Shown piece after piece: positions 32,093 through 41,644 of a DNA stretch of 64,000 nucleotides. Under the pieces are notes generated by a model. That model saw nothing but the letters and a program-made list of their open reading frames with translations. It was not told where the DNA came from and searched no databases. Source of the DNA: Nocardia sp. NBC_01730 (GTDB lineage: Bacteria; Actinomycetota; Actinomycetes; Mycobacteriales; Mycobacteriaceae); contig NZ_CP109162.1 in assembly GCF_035920445.1 (NCBI RefSeq), positions 8,612,892 to 8,676,891 of the forward strand. Reading direction: 5' to 3'. How positions within the stretch are numbered: position 1 is the first letter of the stretch; each line of letters opens with the position of its first letter. The position numbers and the translations under genes were made by a program.

Positions 32093-32899
32093 ATGACCTC
32101 GGACGATTCCGAAAAGCAGCCCGAGACGACCGGCGAATCCGCAGTCCTGTTGGAAGCTGTCGGACTGGTGAAGCGCTATGGCGGTGTCGAGGCGTTGCGG
32201 GGCGTCAATTTTCAGGTGCGCGCGGGGGAGGTCGTCGCATTGATCGGCGACAACGGCGCCGGGAAATCGACCTTGGTGAAATGTCTTTCCGGCGCCGAGC
32301 AACCGGATGCCGGAACTATCGTGCTCGACGGCGCTCCGGTCGTGCTGAATTCGCCGACGGCCGCGCGGAAACTCGGCGTGGAAACCGTGTACCAGGATCT
32401 CGCCGTCGCGCCGGACCTCGACCCCGCCGCCAATCTGTTCCTCGGAAGGGAACTCGTCCGCTCCGGACTCCTTGGCAAGCTCGGCATGCTGGACAAGGCC
32501 GCGATGCGAGCCCGGGCGATGGAACACTTCCGGCGCCTCGGGGTGTCCCTGCAGAGCGCCGACGTCCCGATCGGCGCGCTCTCCGGCGGACAGCGCCAGA
32601 GCGTCGCTGTGGCGAGGGCGGTGTTCTGGGCGAGCAGGGTCGTGTTCATGGACGAGCCGACCGCGGCACTGGGTGTCGTGCAGCGCGAGCGCGTTCTCGA
32701 CGTCATCCGCCGGGTACGCGACCAGGGCGTCGCGGTAGTCCTGATCAGTCACAACATGCCGGAGGTTCGTGCGGTCGCGGACCGCATCGAGGTGCTGCGG
32801 CGCGGCAGGCGGGTAGCTCGGTTCGCCGCCGCCGACGCCACGCTCGAGCAGTTGGTCGGCGCCATGACCGGCGCACTGTCCCACGAGGACGCTGCATGA
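32093..32899 (+). CDS. Sugar-type ABC importer, ATP-binding subunit (FrcA-like)
   Basis: 268 residues from ATG 32093; ATG 32084 is close and possible. Walker A is GDNGAGKST, signature LSGGQRQSVAVARA, Walker B VVFMDEPTAAL, and the switch histidine is in LISHNM. It has one ATPase domain, so unlike the double-domain RbsA/XylG it resembles FrcA-type proteins that act as homodimers. It overlaps the permease gene by 4 bp. The 205 bp upstream (31888-32092) shows no gene. Confidence 0.93.
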   Translation: MTSDDSEKQPETTGESAVLLEAVGLVKRYGGVEALRGVNFQVRAGEVVALIGDNGAGKSTLVKCLSGAEQPDAGTIVLDGAPVVLNSPTAARKLGVETVYQDLAVAPDLDPAANLFLGRELVRSGLLGKLGMLDKAAMRARAMEHFRRLGVSLQSADVPIGALSGGQRQSVAVARAVFWASRVVFMDEPTAALGVVQRERVLDVIRRVRDQGVAVVLISHNMPEVRAVADRIEVLRRGRRVARFAAADATLEQLVGAMTGALSHEDAA

Positions 32900-33921
32900 G
32901 GGATATCGAGGCCGTCGCACCGGCCGAACGCACGGTCCTGCAGCGACTGCTCGGCGCCGGCACGGTGTGGATCGGAGTCGTGCTGGTGGTTCTGTGTGTG
33001 GTGTTCAGCCTCATCCGGCCCGACGCCTTCCCCACCCGGTTCACCCTGCAGACTCTGCTGATCGAAACGTCGGTGCTGCTGGTGCTTTCGGTCGGCATGA
33101 CCTTCGTGATCATCACCTCCGGCATCGACCTCTCGGTCGGGACGGTGCTGATATTCGCAGGCGTGCTCGGCGCGAAGTCCATGGAGTGGCTGAGCCCGAA
33201 CGAGGACGCCACCGGCGCGGGCTGGGGCGTCATCGCGGTCGGGTTACTGTTGTCGGTCGCAGGCGGCGGAGTCTGGGGCCTGCTGAACGGCCTTCTGGTG
33301 GCCAAGGCCGGGATTCCGCCGCTGATCGTCACGCTCGGTTCCTTCGGTGCGGCGCTGGGCGCGGCCCAGTTGATCACCGGCGGCGTTGACACCAGGACGG
33401 TGCCCGAAAAGTTGCGTGATTCATTGGGTTTCGGCACGTCGCTGGGGGGAGTGCCGAACCTGGTACTGGTTGCGACCGCCGTGACGGTGCTGGCCGCCTG
33501 GGTGCTGCACACCACGCGCTTCGGTCGCCACACCTATGCGATCGGCTCCAATCAGGAGGCCGCCCGCCGCTCCGGGATCGCAGTGACCCGGCATCTTGTG
33601 CTGGTGTATCTGCTCACCGGGTTGCTGGCCGGACTTGCCGGGTTCATGAACCTGGCCTACTTCGGTACCACCACCATCGGCGGGCACGGCACCGACAACC
33701 TGGACGCCATCGCGGGCGTGGTGATCGGCGGGACAAGCCTTTTCGGCGGTGTCGGCTCGGTCGTGGGCACCGTAATCGGCGTATTCATCCCGTCGGTGCT
33801 GAAGAAAGGTTTCGTTATCGCGCAGGTGCCGGTGTTCTGGCAGCCGATCGCGGTGAGCGTGGTCCTGGTCGCCGCGGTCTGGTTCGACCAAGCCCGTCGC
33901 AGGGCACGGGACCGGAAGTAG
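32896..33921 (+). CDS. Sugar-type ABC importer, permease subunit (RbsC/FrcC-like)
   Basis: 341 residues with about ten hydrophobic segments. TFVIITSGIDLSVGTVLIFA is the strongly conserved segment of carbohydrate transporter-2 permeases; GLLVAKAGIPPLIVTLG and GIAVTRHLVLVYLLTGLLAG follow as expected. It overlaps the ATPase gene by 4 bp and precedes the binding-protein gene by 39 bp, forming a complete three-part importer. Confidence 0.94.
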   Translation: MRDIEAVAPAERTVLQRLLGAGTVWIGVVLVVLCVVFSLIRPDAFPTRFTLQTLLIETSVLLVLSVGMTFVIITSGIDLSVGTVLIFAGVLGAKSMEWLSPNEDATGAGWGVIAVGLLLSVAGGGVWGLLNGLLVAKAGIPPLIVTLGSFGAALGAAQLITGGVDTRTVPEKLRDSLGFGTSLGGVPNLVLVATAVTVLAAWVLHTTRFGRHTYAIGSNQEAARRSGIAVTRHLVLVYLLTGLLAGLAGFMNLAYFGTTTIGGHGTDNLDAIAGVVIGGTSLFGGVGSVVGTVIGVFIPSVLKKGFVIAQVPVFWQPIAVSVVLVAAVWFDQARRRARDRK

Positions 33922-33960
33922 AAATCCCTCGATAACAGAAAACGTATGTGGAGGTGCCGG

Positions 33961-34935
33961 ATGCGGGTGGCCAAGCGGAACGTGGTCGTGATCGGCGCGC
34001 TGGTGGTGATCGGCGCGCTAGTGGTGGGTTGCGGTGGGGGGGTGCGTAATTCGGGCGGCGGCGACAGCAAGCGGCTGGTGCTGATCCCTGGCGTGGCCGA
34101 CGAGCCGTTCTACATCTCTATGCAGTGCGGCGCGCAGGACGAGGCCGCGAAACTCGGCTACCGGCTCGACACCCAGGCCCCGACGAAATTCGACGCCGGA
34201 GCGCAGACTCCGGTGCTTACCGGTGTGGTGGCGAACAATCCCGGCGGCATCCTGATCGCACCGACACACGCCACCGCCATGGCCAATCCGCTACGGCAGG
34301 CCAAGGCCGCGGGCATCAAGATCGTCGAGGTGGACACCGCGCTGGACGACACATCCATCGCGGTGTCGTCGATCTCGTCGGATAACAAGAAGGGCGGTGC
34401 GCTCGCGGCCGCGACGCTGGCGAAGCTGGTCGGGGAGAAGGGCCCGGTTCTGGTGATCAACACCAAGGCGGGCACCTCCACCACCGACGAGCGGGCGCAG
34501 GGTTTCGAAGAGGCGATCAAGAGCTACCCGGGCATCGCCTCGCTCGGCGTGCAATACAACAACAACGACGCGGCGCAGGCGGCGTCGATCGTCACCGCGA
34601 CGCTGGCCGCACACCCCGATCTCGCGGGTGTGTTCGCGACCAACTTGAGTTCGGCTGAGGGGGCGGCGACCGGACTGCGCAACGCCAACAAGCTCGGACA
34701 GGTGAAGCTCGTCGGTTTCGACGCGAGCCCGAAGCAGGTCGAGGATTTGAAAGCCGGTACCGTGCAAGCTCTCATCGCCCAGGACCCGGCGGGGATCGGC
34801 GCCGAAGGCGTCGACCAGGCGGTCGCTGCCCTCGAGGGCAAGCCGGTCACCAGGAACATGCAGACCGCGATGATCGCGATCACCCATGCGGACATGGACG
34901 TCAACGCCAAGTACTTCTACAAACGCACATGCTGA
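33961..34935 (+). CDS. Periplasmic-type sugar-binding lipoprotein of the ABC importer
   Basis: 324 residues from ATG 33961, with GGAGG six bases upstream. A lipoprotein signal peptide ends in LVVGC, where the cysteine would be lipid-modified, so the protein is anchored on the outer face of the membrane. The mature part is a type I periplasmic-binding fold (RbsB family): LIPGVADEPFYISMQCG and VKLVGFDASPKQVEDLKAG. The ligand is probably a monosaccharide, but no sugar-metabolism gene is adjacent, so it cannot be named. Confidence 0.92.
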   Translation: MRVAKRNVVVIGALVVIGALVVGCGGGVRNSGGGDSKRLVLIPGVADEPFYISMQCGAQDEAAKLGYRLDTQAPTKFDAGAQTPVLTGVVANNPGGILIAPTHATAMANPLRQAKAAGIKIVEVDTALDDTSIAVSSISSDNKKGGALAAATLAKLVGEKGPVLVINTKAGTSTTDERAQGFEEAIKSYPGIASLGVQYNNNDAAQAASIVTATLAAHPDLAGVFATNLSSAEGAATGLRNANKLGQVKLVGFDASPKQVEDLKAGTVQALIAQDPAGIGAEGVDQAVAALEGKPVTRNMQTAMIAITHADMDVNAKYFYKRTC

Positions 34936-34948
34936 CCGCCTGATGAGG

Positions 34949-34993
34949 GGACGTGCCGACCGGAAGCGCCCGCGCGCTCCGGTCGGCACGTCC
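34949..34993 (+). terminator. Hairpin terminator of the ABC importer operon
   Basis: GGACGTGCCGACCGGA (34949-34964) pairs perfectly over 16 bp with 34978-34993, and the loop can extend the stem further. It begins 13 bp after the binding-protein stop. The following 34994-35170 has no recognisable gene. Confidence 0.85.
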
Positions 34994-35170
34994 GGTCCGT
35001 CGGCATCGTCACTAAATTAAAAGCCGGCCATGTGGCGTCCATCGGCGCGGCCGGAGGAACTACGGCCCGAATCCAGTGCACCAACCACCGAGTACGGCCA
35101 CCCGGGAATCATGGCGGTGTTGGGTTTCGCGCAGTCGTAGGTATGGCACAGGATCCTGTCGGTGTGAGTG

Positions 35171-37978
35171 TCAGTGAGTGTTCCGTCGGCGTGGGCGTCG
35201 TGCGGTTTCTGCTCGGACATTGTCGATGATGTCTTCGGGGACGAATCCGATGATGTCTTCGCGTGAGGTGATGTTCAGTTTCTGCAGGATCGCGGTCATC
35301 TGTGCGTCGACGGTTCTGACGGAGTTTCCGCGGCGCGCGGCCATTGCGGCATTGGTCCACCGGGCCGCCGCCAATATCGCGACCTCTTGCTCGGCGGTGG
35401 TCAACTCGTTCCAAGACGACGAAGCGGCTCGGCCTGCCGGACGGGATGCTGCCAGAGTGTTGATGGACAGGGTCCCCATGGCGAGTTGTTGCACCTCGTC
35501 GAGTTCGGGGCGCAGCCGGGATCCTTGGGTTTCCGCTGCGGTGAACGCCTCGGGGCCGAGTGTCCGACGGGCCACGGCGAGGGCTTTGTCGGCTTCATCG
35601 GCAAAGGGCCCCAGCGCTTCGAGGCGGATGCCGAACTTGGCTTGTTGCCTTGTGGTTCCTCCGGCGAGTTGGGCGATTTCGACAGCCCATGCGGTGAGCG
35701 CGTCGCGGTCGGGGTTCCCGGCGGCGATGGCGTCGGTGATGCATTGTGCCAATGACCAAGCCCGAAACTGGACCGCCCAGAATCTCCCCCAGGGATCACG
35801 GGCGGGCAGCAGGTGTGTCAGCGCCTGCCGTTCGAAGTCCAATGCCGCGGTGGGATTGCCGTGTCTGGTCAAAGTGAGCGCCCACGCCAGCTGAGCCCAG
35901 GACTTCACCCACAAAGCACCCGAAGCGTTCGCTTCGTCGAGGTGATGTCGTGCGATCTGATGGGCTTGTTGCGCGGTTCCGAGTACACCTGCCGCCAGTG
36001 CCGCCCACAAGTCAGCCATTGTGGTGGCGCCGTAGTTGTCCAGGCGATGCCATTTTTCGCGGGCTCGTGTCAGGACAGTGATAGCTCGTGCATCACGGTG
36101 GGCCAGCAGCAATTCGATGCCCCACGCAAATTCGACGACCGCGGGCAGGCCGATATCGGTCTCGGCGGTGCTTCGCCAGTTCCGTCTGCTGTGAGCGTCC
36201 GGGATGCAGGCGGTGACGCAGTCCTCCAGCATCCGTCTGGCGTCCTCGGGCTCGCCCTGGCACAGGGTGAGCTGGACGATCATCGCCATCGCCCCTATCT
36301 GGAGTTCGGCGGGTTGTGGGTCCAACTCCCGGGTGGCCTGTAAGGAGCGCATGGTCCACCGCCGCATCTCGCGCAATGGACCTTTCATGAAAGGAAATCG
36401 TAAGGTGAGCAGTCCGGAGCAGATCTCCAAGCCGACCGCTGCTTCGCCGGGTGTGGTGATGCTGGTGTCGATAGCGGTGAGGATGTTGTCCCACGCCGCG
36501 CGGGCCCAGTCCAGCAGGTCGTGTTCCGCCGGACCCAGCCAGTTGGCTGCGGCGTGCGCGACTTTGTGGCGGTAGTAGTGGCGGTGTCGTTCGGCCAGCC
36601 GTGCCGATTCGTCGGCTCGAGCGGTGGAGTGCCGCTCGAGCTGTTGCCGAGCGAATATCCGAAGACTTTCGAGTAGCGAGTACCGGACTGTGGTCGGCGT
36701 GAAGTGCGCCGTCACCAGCGATCGATCAACGAGGCGATCGAGCAGATCCTCGATCTCTTCTCTCGCCAGGCTCACTGGCCCATCACCGGAAAGCGACGCG
36801 GGGTCGTCGTCCTCTCCCGGTCCACGGTCTCCGGGTCGCCGGTCGTCGGCGCAAACGCCTTCGATCGCGTCCAGTTCTGCTCCCACATCGAGGGAAGCGC
36901 CGCTGTGGTCGTCTTCGGGATTGGTGTCGTATCCCGCGGCGAATACCGACATGCGCTCGAACAGCAGGCGTTCCTTGTCGGTGCACAGGTCATAGGACCA
37001 GGCGATCACATCCCTGACTCCTCGATGTCGGGGATCGGCTCCCACGCTGGGCCCTGGCGACCATCGCATACGTTTGTCGTCGGTTTCGTCACCACTGAGG
37101 TCCCCAAGGATCGCCGCCAACGGTTGGCGCACCAGTCGTGCCGCGGCCAGTCGGATGTACAGCGGATGATTGTGCATGTGCCGGCAGATCAGATCTGCGG
37201 TGGCGATCTGGTCGGCGCCGGTGACGGGGTGACCGGTGAGCTCGGATCGTTGCTGGAACAACGTCAGAGCCTGTCGGCGCGACAACGGCGGCACGACGAG
37301 CAGCTGCTCATCGACCCATCCGATCGGTTCGCGGCTGGTCGCCAGAATGTTCAACCCCGGCACTGCCTCCGACAACCGGGCTATCACGGCACCGGCACCA
37401 GTCAGGACATGCTCGCAATTGTCCATCACCAATATCGACTGCCGGTATCGCCCCACTGCGTCTTTTTCGGTGAATGTGTGGACAAGCGCCTCCCAGACCG
37501 ATCGCCCGGAGAAATCCGGACCGATCACCGACTGGGCGATTTCTTCCTCGACCGCGGAGGCATCCGAACCCTTGGACAGACGCGCCAGCCGCACCCAATG
37601 GACCGACACATGCCTGGCCATTTGGTAACGGCCGACAGCCTGCACTGCGAGTCTGGTTTTCCCGATACCACCCGAACCGATCAAGGTGATCAACCGTGTC
37701 GAATGCACAAGCATGGGGACGATCTTGTCCAGCTCATCCTCACGACCGACGAAATCACTTGCTGCCCATATCCGATCATGGGCCAGCTCACGACGCGGTT
37801 CCGGCACAACGCCAAGAATAGTCTTCCCCGGCGGTCTGTCCAGGTACTTCCGAATCCTGTCCCGATACATCGGCGAGGCCGTGGCCGAGCTCAGGCTCGT
37901 CGCGGGCGCCACACGTGCGCGTGGTCGGTCCCTCGCCATCTCGACCAATTCCATGCCGCCATGCCGCCATGCTGCCAC
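35171..37978 (-). CDS. Large NB-ARC/LuxR-type ATPase transcriptional regulator
   Basis: About 935 residues. An NTPase core near residues 75-330 has the P-loop TLIGSGGIGKTRLAVQ, Walker B ILVMDNCEHV, ATSREPIGW and the winged WSYDLC segment. Helical TPR-like repeats fill the middle, and a LuxR helix-turn-helix ends the protein (LTTAEQEVAILAAARWTNAA, then NSVRTVDAQM). In the core the usual GLPLAIELAAAR is changed to NHPLYIRLAAAR. The start is uncertain: ATGs at 37978, 37954, 37939 and 37870 are in frame. It is a solitary gene; its targets are unknown. Confidence 0.85.
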   Translation of the reverse strand: MAAWRHGGMELVEMARDRPRARVAPATSLSSATASPMYRDRIRKYLDRPPGKTILGVVPEPRRELAHDRIWAASDFVGREDELDKIVPMLVHSTRLITLIGSGGIGKTRLAVQAVGRYQMARHVSVHWVRLARLSKGSDASAVEEEIAQSVIGPDFSGRSVWEALVHTFTEKDAVGRYRQSILVMDNCEHVLTGAGAVIARLSEAVPGLNILATSREPIGWVDEQLLVVPPLSRRQALTLFQQRSELTGHPVTGADQIATADLICRHMHNHPLYIRLAAARLVRQPLAAILGDLSGDETDDKRMRWSPGPSVGADPRHRGVRDVIAWSYDLCTDKERLLFERMSVFAAGYDTNPEDDHSGASLDVGAELDAIEGVCADDRRPGDRGPGEDDDPASLSGDGPVSLAREEIEDLLDRLVDRSLVTAHFTPTTVRYSLLESLRIFARQQLERHSTARADESARLAERHRHYYRHKVAHAAANWLGPAEHDLLDWARAAWDNILTAIDTSITTPGEAAVGLEICSGLLTLRFPFMKGPLREMRRWTMRSLQATRELDPQPAELQIGAMAMIVQLTLCQGEPEDARRMLEDCVTACIPDAHSRRNWRSTAETDIGLPAVVEFAWGIELLLAHRDARAITVLTRAREKWHRLDNYGATTMADLWAALAAGVLGTAQQAHQIARHHLDEANASGALWVKSWAQLAWALTLTRHGNPTAALDFERQALTHLLPARDPWGRFWAVQFRAWSLAQCITDAIAAGNPDRDALTAWAVEIAQLAGGTTRQQAKFGIRLEALGPFADEADKALAVARRTLGPEAFTAAETQGSRLRPELDEVQQLAMGTLSINTLAASRPAGRAASSSWNELTTAEQEVAILAAARWTNAAMAARRGNSVRTVDAQMTAILQKLNITSREDIIGFVPEDIIDNVRAETARRPRRRNTH

Positions 37979-38018
37979 CCCGGCTCACGGCCATCCCGGG
38001 TAACGCACGGCTTCGGTG

Positions 38019-39179
38019 TCAGGCGGTCTTGGCGAGGTTGTGGGCCAGTGTGCCGAGCCGGGCCAGACGAGCGTCGCCGAGCGGGGTGACCCTGCTGCCG
38101 AGGCGGTTGGTGATGAAGGCGAGCGACATCCCGGTCGCCGGGTCGGCGAAACCGCCCGAGCCGCCGAGCCCGAAGTGGCCGAAGGCCGACACCGGCTCAG
38201 TCTTGGACGGCTTCATGGGCACGCCGTGGTAGCCGAGTGCCCATGGAATCCGGAAGGCCAGGACATAGTCCGGAGTGAACACTTGGCGCTGGGTCATCCG
38301 CTCGATGGTGTCCGGGCGCAGCAACTGGTATCCGTCGAGCTGCCCGCCGTTGGCGAGCGCCCCGTACATGCGGGCCAGCGCGCGAGCGGAGAAGACGCCA
38401 TTGAGGCCGGGCATCACCGAATCGTGCAGGCGTGGATCGGAAACCAGTTCGGCGAACCCCGCCGGGGTGGTGTCGGCGGCGGCCGCGAATCGGGTGCGGC
38501 CCAGCAGTCGGGAGCCCCGCTCCCAGCTCAGGCCCGCGACGGTCAGACGTGGGAAGTTGGTGGCGATGCGTTCGCGTTCCGACTCCGGCACCCGGAACCA
38601 GAGTTCTTCGGCCGCAAGCGGTTCCGCGATCTCGGTGCGCAGCACGTCGGTGAATTCCGCACCGGTGACCCGGCGTACCAATTCCGCGGCCAAGTGCCCG
38701 TAGGTGATGCCGTGATAGCCGCTTGTGACCCGATGCCGTGGGTCGGGAGCCGCGGCCGCGAGCGCCGCGGTCACCGCCGCGTCGTCGAAGAACCGTTCGA
38801 TCGGTCCCGGCAGCAGCCCGCGCAGCCGGTGCAACCCCGCCCGATGGCTGAGCATGGCGCGCACGGTGATGCGTTCCTTGTCGGCCGCGGCGAACTCCGG
38901 CCAGTAGGTCGCGACCGGCTCGTCGTAGTCGATCAGGCCGCGTTCCGCCAACCGGTGTACGAGAGTGCTGGCGACGCCCTTGCTGGTGGAAAACGCCATG
39001 GCGACGGTGTCGCGCTGCCACGGCACCTCGGGGTGTGCGAACCCGGCCCAGACGTCGACGACCGGTTCGCCGTGCAGGTAGACCGCCAAGGCTCCACCGC
39101 CGTCGGACGGCCGCCGAAACAGCCGGTCGAACTCGGTGACCAGGCGCGCGAAGCGACGATCGACGAACTGTGCTGTCAT
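38019..39179 (-). CDS. Beta-lactamase-family serine hydrolase (EstB/class C-like)
   Basis: 386 residues from ATG 39179 (MTAQFVDRRFARLV); an upstream in-frame start exists at 39218. The SxxK nucleophile motif is STSK in VAMAFSTSKGVAS near residue 66, a tyrosine motif is in GYHGITYGHLAAEL, and the third box is HFGLGGSGGF (HxG), pointing to an esterase or peptidase rather than a true beta-lactamase (KTG). No signal peptide is seen, so it is probably cytoplasmic. Divergent from the GntR gene. Confidence 0.88.
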   Translation of the reverse strand: MTAQFVDRRFARLVTEFDRLFRRPSDGGGALAVYLHGEPVVDVWAGFAHPEVPWQRDTVAMAFSTSKGVASTLVHRLAERGLIDYDEPVATYWPEFAAADKERITVRAMLSHRAGLHRLRGLLPGPIERFFDDAAVTAALAAAAPDPRHRVTSGYHGITYGHLAAELVRRVTGAEFTDVLRTEIAEPLAAEELWFRVPESERERIATNFPRLTVAGLSWERGSRLLGRTRFAAAADTTPAGFAELVSDPRLHDSVMPGLNGVFSARALARMYGALANGGQLDGYQLLRPDTIERMTQRQVFTPDYVLAFRIPWALGYHGVPMKPSKTEPVSAFGHFGLGGSGGFADPATGMSLAFITNRLGSRVTPLGDARLARLGTLAHNLAKTA

Positions 39180-39334
39180 CGGAAACTCTCTGTCGTACGG
39201 TCCGTTCCAGCATCGCATGCCCTCGACGCGACGCCGCGCACCCTTCCACGCGACCGGTCGGTACGGTGAGAAGACGTTTCCTGACCGTCACAAAGGTGAC
39301 CGGGGACGCAACACGGCTCGCCTAGCGTGTTGCC

Positions 39335-40057
39335 ATGCCACCGAGACGACGTTCGGCGCTGCTCGCGAGGTTGGTCGTCGACGAACCAGGCCGCCCGCAG
39401 GTGATCCTCGGCGAACTACGCCGGGTGATCCTGGACGGCGCGGTACCGCCCCGCACCGTCATCCCGCTGCGCGAGGTGGCGGAGCTGTTCGGAGTGAGTC
39501 ATATTCCGGTGCGCGAGGCGCTCAAGACGCTGATCGGGGAGGGCCTGGTCACGCACGAGCCACACAGCGGGTACACGGTGGCCCAGCTGACCGCCACCGA
39601 ACTGCGCGAGATGTACATCGTGCGCGAGACCCTGGAGACGGCGTCACTCGCCGCAGCGGCGATGAACCACTCGGCCGCCGACCGTGCCGAGCTGCTGGAG
39701 GTGAACGCGCGCCTCGAACAGGCCATCCGCGACGATGACCCGGTCGCCTACCATCGCCAGTCCCGGGTCTTCCACGTCGCGCTGACCAGGCCGTCGCGGA
39801 TGTTCCGACTGCTGCACATGCTCGAATCGGCATGGAACGTCACCGAGCCGGTGCAGTCGATGGTGCACATCGGGCCGGCCGCCCGGGAGCGCTTGCACAC
39901 CGACCACACATTGATGCTCGACGCGTTCCTCGCCAGGGACGTCGATCGCCTGCTGCTCATCGCCGAAGGGCATCACCGCAGGTTGGAGACGGTGATCGCG
40001 ACGCTGCCCACCGACACGGGGCTGCTGGCGCCGGAAGATATATCTGCGGCGCAATAG
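39335..40057 (+). CDS. GntR family (FCD domain) transcriptional regulator
   Basis: 240 residues. The N-terminal winged helix reads VIPLREVAELFGVSHIPVRE then ALKTLIGEGLVTHEPHSGY; the all-helical C-terminal FCD ligand domain contains the metal-binding histidines typical of FadR-type regulators (HRQSRVFHVAL, HTDHTLMLDA). It sits 87 bp before the NCS1 transporter and racemase genes in the same direction and probably regulates them in response to a carboxylate or hydantoin-like ligand (inference). Confidence 0.9.
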   Translation: MPPRRRSALLARLVVDEPGRPQVILGELRRVILDGAVPPRTVIPLREVAELFGVSHIPVREALKTLIGEGLVTHEPHSGYTVAQLTATELREMYIVRETLETASLAAAAMNHSAADRAELLEVNARLEQAIRDDDPVAYHRQSRVFHVALTRPSRMFRLLHMLESAWNVTEPVQSMVHIGPAARERLHTDHTLMLDAFLARDVDRLLLIAEGHHRRLETVIATLPTDTGLLAPEDISAAQ

Positions 40058-40144
40058 CCGGGAAATGACCGCGCAACGGGCGGGCAATAGCCGGTTTCTA
40101 CCGTCGTCTCGCTCACAGTTCCACCCTTCGGATCGGAAACGCCA

Positions 40145-41644
40145 ATGACCGAAACCATCGCCCCGGTGGCGCCGCGTGCCGTGCCGGCTGTCACCGCACC
40201 ACCTGCCGAGTACGCTCCGCGGCTCACCAACAAGGACCTGGCGCCGCTGCACACGCAGAGCTGGGGCTCCTACAACATCTTCGCGTTCTGGATGTCGGAC
40301 GTGCACAGCGTCGGCGGGTACGTCACCGCGGGCAGCCTGTTCGCGCTCGGCCTCGCCAGCTGGCAGGTGCTCGCGGCGCTGCTGATCGGCATCACCGTGG
40401 TCTACTTCTTCTGCAACCTGGTCGCGAAGCCGAGTCAGGTCACCGGCGTGCCGTATCCGGTCATCTGCCGTAGCGCGTTCGGCGTGCTCGGCGCCAATAT
40501 CCCGGCCATCATCCGCGGCTTGATCGCGGTGGCCTGGTACGGGATCCAGACGTTTCTCGCCTCGGCGGCGCTGGACGTGGTTCTGGTGAAGCTCTTTCCA
40601 TCGCTCGCGCCTTACGCTGTGGCCGACGACTACGGTTTCCTCGGCCTTTCGCTGCTCGGCTGGGGCAGCTACCTGACGCTGTGGGTAGTGCAGGCCTGCG
40701 TGTTCTGGCGGGGTATGGAGTCCATCCGCAGGTTCATCGACTTCTGCGGGCCCGCGGTGTACGTGGTGATGTTCCTGCTGTGCGGCTACCTGATGGCGAA
40801 AGCCGGCTGGGGCGCCATTGATCTGAACCTCGGCGCGGTGAAGTACACCGGATGGGATTCGGTGCCGGTGATGCTCGGCGCTATCGCGCTCGTCGTGTCC
40901 TACTTCTCCGGCCCGATGCTGAACTTCGGCGACTTCTCCCGCTACGGAAAATCCTTCGCCGCGGTGCGCCGGGGCAACCTGCTCGGCCTTCCGCTGAACT
41001 TCCTGCTGTTCTCGCTGCTTGTGGTGATCACCGCCTCGCTGACGGTCCCGATCTACGGTGAGTTGATCACCGACCCGGTCGCCACGGTGGCACGCATCGA
41101 CAGCACATTCGCGATCGTGCTCGGCGCGCTGACGTTCACCGTCGCCACCATCGGCATCAACATCGTCGCGAATTTCATCTCCCCGGCCTTCGACTTCTCG
41201 CACGTGAGTCCGCAGCGGATCAGCTGGCGCGCGGGCGGCATGATCGCGGCAGTCGGCTCGGTGCTGATCACGCCGTGGAACCTGTACAACAACCCGGAGG
41301 TCATCCACTACACCCTGGAGGTGCTCGGTGCGTTCATCGGCCCGCTGTTCGGAGTGCTCATCGCCGACTACTACCTGGTGCGCAAACAGCGCGTGGTAGT
41401 CGCCGACCTGTTCACCCTGTCGCCGACCGGAAGCTACTGGTACCGCAAGGGATACAACCCTGCCGCGGTCATCGCGACGGCGATCGGTGCGCTGGTCGCC
41501 GTGATCCCGGTGCTGGCCAAGGATGTCACCGGCATGTACACCGCGGCGCAGTACAGCTGGTTCATCGGCTGCGGTGTCGGGTTCGTCGCCTACTACGCGT
41601 TGGCCACCCGGACACGGTTGGCGGTGCAGGGAACTCCGGCCTGA
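40145..41644 (+). CDS. NCS1 family nucleobase/allantoin/hydantoin transporter
   Basis: 499 residues, 12 hydrophobic helices. NKDLAPLHTQSWGSYNIFAF then WMSDVHSVGGYVTAGSLF is the conserved start of NCS1 permeases; the middle region contains SYFSGPMLNFGDFSRY. The family imports uracil, cytosine, allantoin or hydantoins with sodium or protons. Its stop codon shares one base with the start of the hydantoin-racemase-like gene, so the cargo is probably a ureide or hydantoin. Confidence 0.9.
   Translation: MTETIAPVAPRAVPAVTAPPAEYAPRLTNKDLAPLHTQSWGSYNIFAFWMSDVHSVGGYVTAGSLFALGLASWQVLAALLIGITVVYFFCNLVAKPSQVTGVPYPVICRSAFGVLGANIPAIIRGLIAVAWYGIQTFLASAALDVVLVKLFPSLAPYAVADDYGFLGLSLLGWGSYLTLWVVQACVFWRGMESIRRFIDFCGPAVYVVMFLLCGYLMAKAGWGAIDLNLGAVKYTGWDSVPVMLGAIALVVSYFSGPMLNFGDFSRYGKSFAAVRRGNLLGLPLNFLLFSLLVVITASLTVPIYGELITDPVATVARIDSTFAIVLGALTFTVATIGINIVANFISPAFDFSHVSPQRISWRAGGMIAAVGSVLITPWNLYNNPEVIHYTLEVLGAFIGPLFGVLIADYYLVRKQRVVVADLFTLSPTGSYWYRKGYNPAAVIATAIGALVAVIPVLAKDVTGMYTAAQYSWFIGCGVGFVAYYALATRTRLAVQGTPA

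Noticed and set aside
35032..35229. Small plus-strand frame of 65 codons after the ABC operon terminator
   Set aside because: No ribosome binding site, overlaps the end of the large regulator on the other strand, and has no recognisable features.
39644..41308. Reverse-strand 554-codon frame over the NCS1 and GntR genes
   Set aside because: Its His/Arg/Gln-rich composition and lack of motifs mark it as a shadow of the real plus-strand genes.
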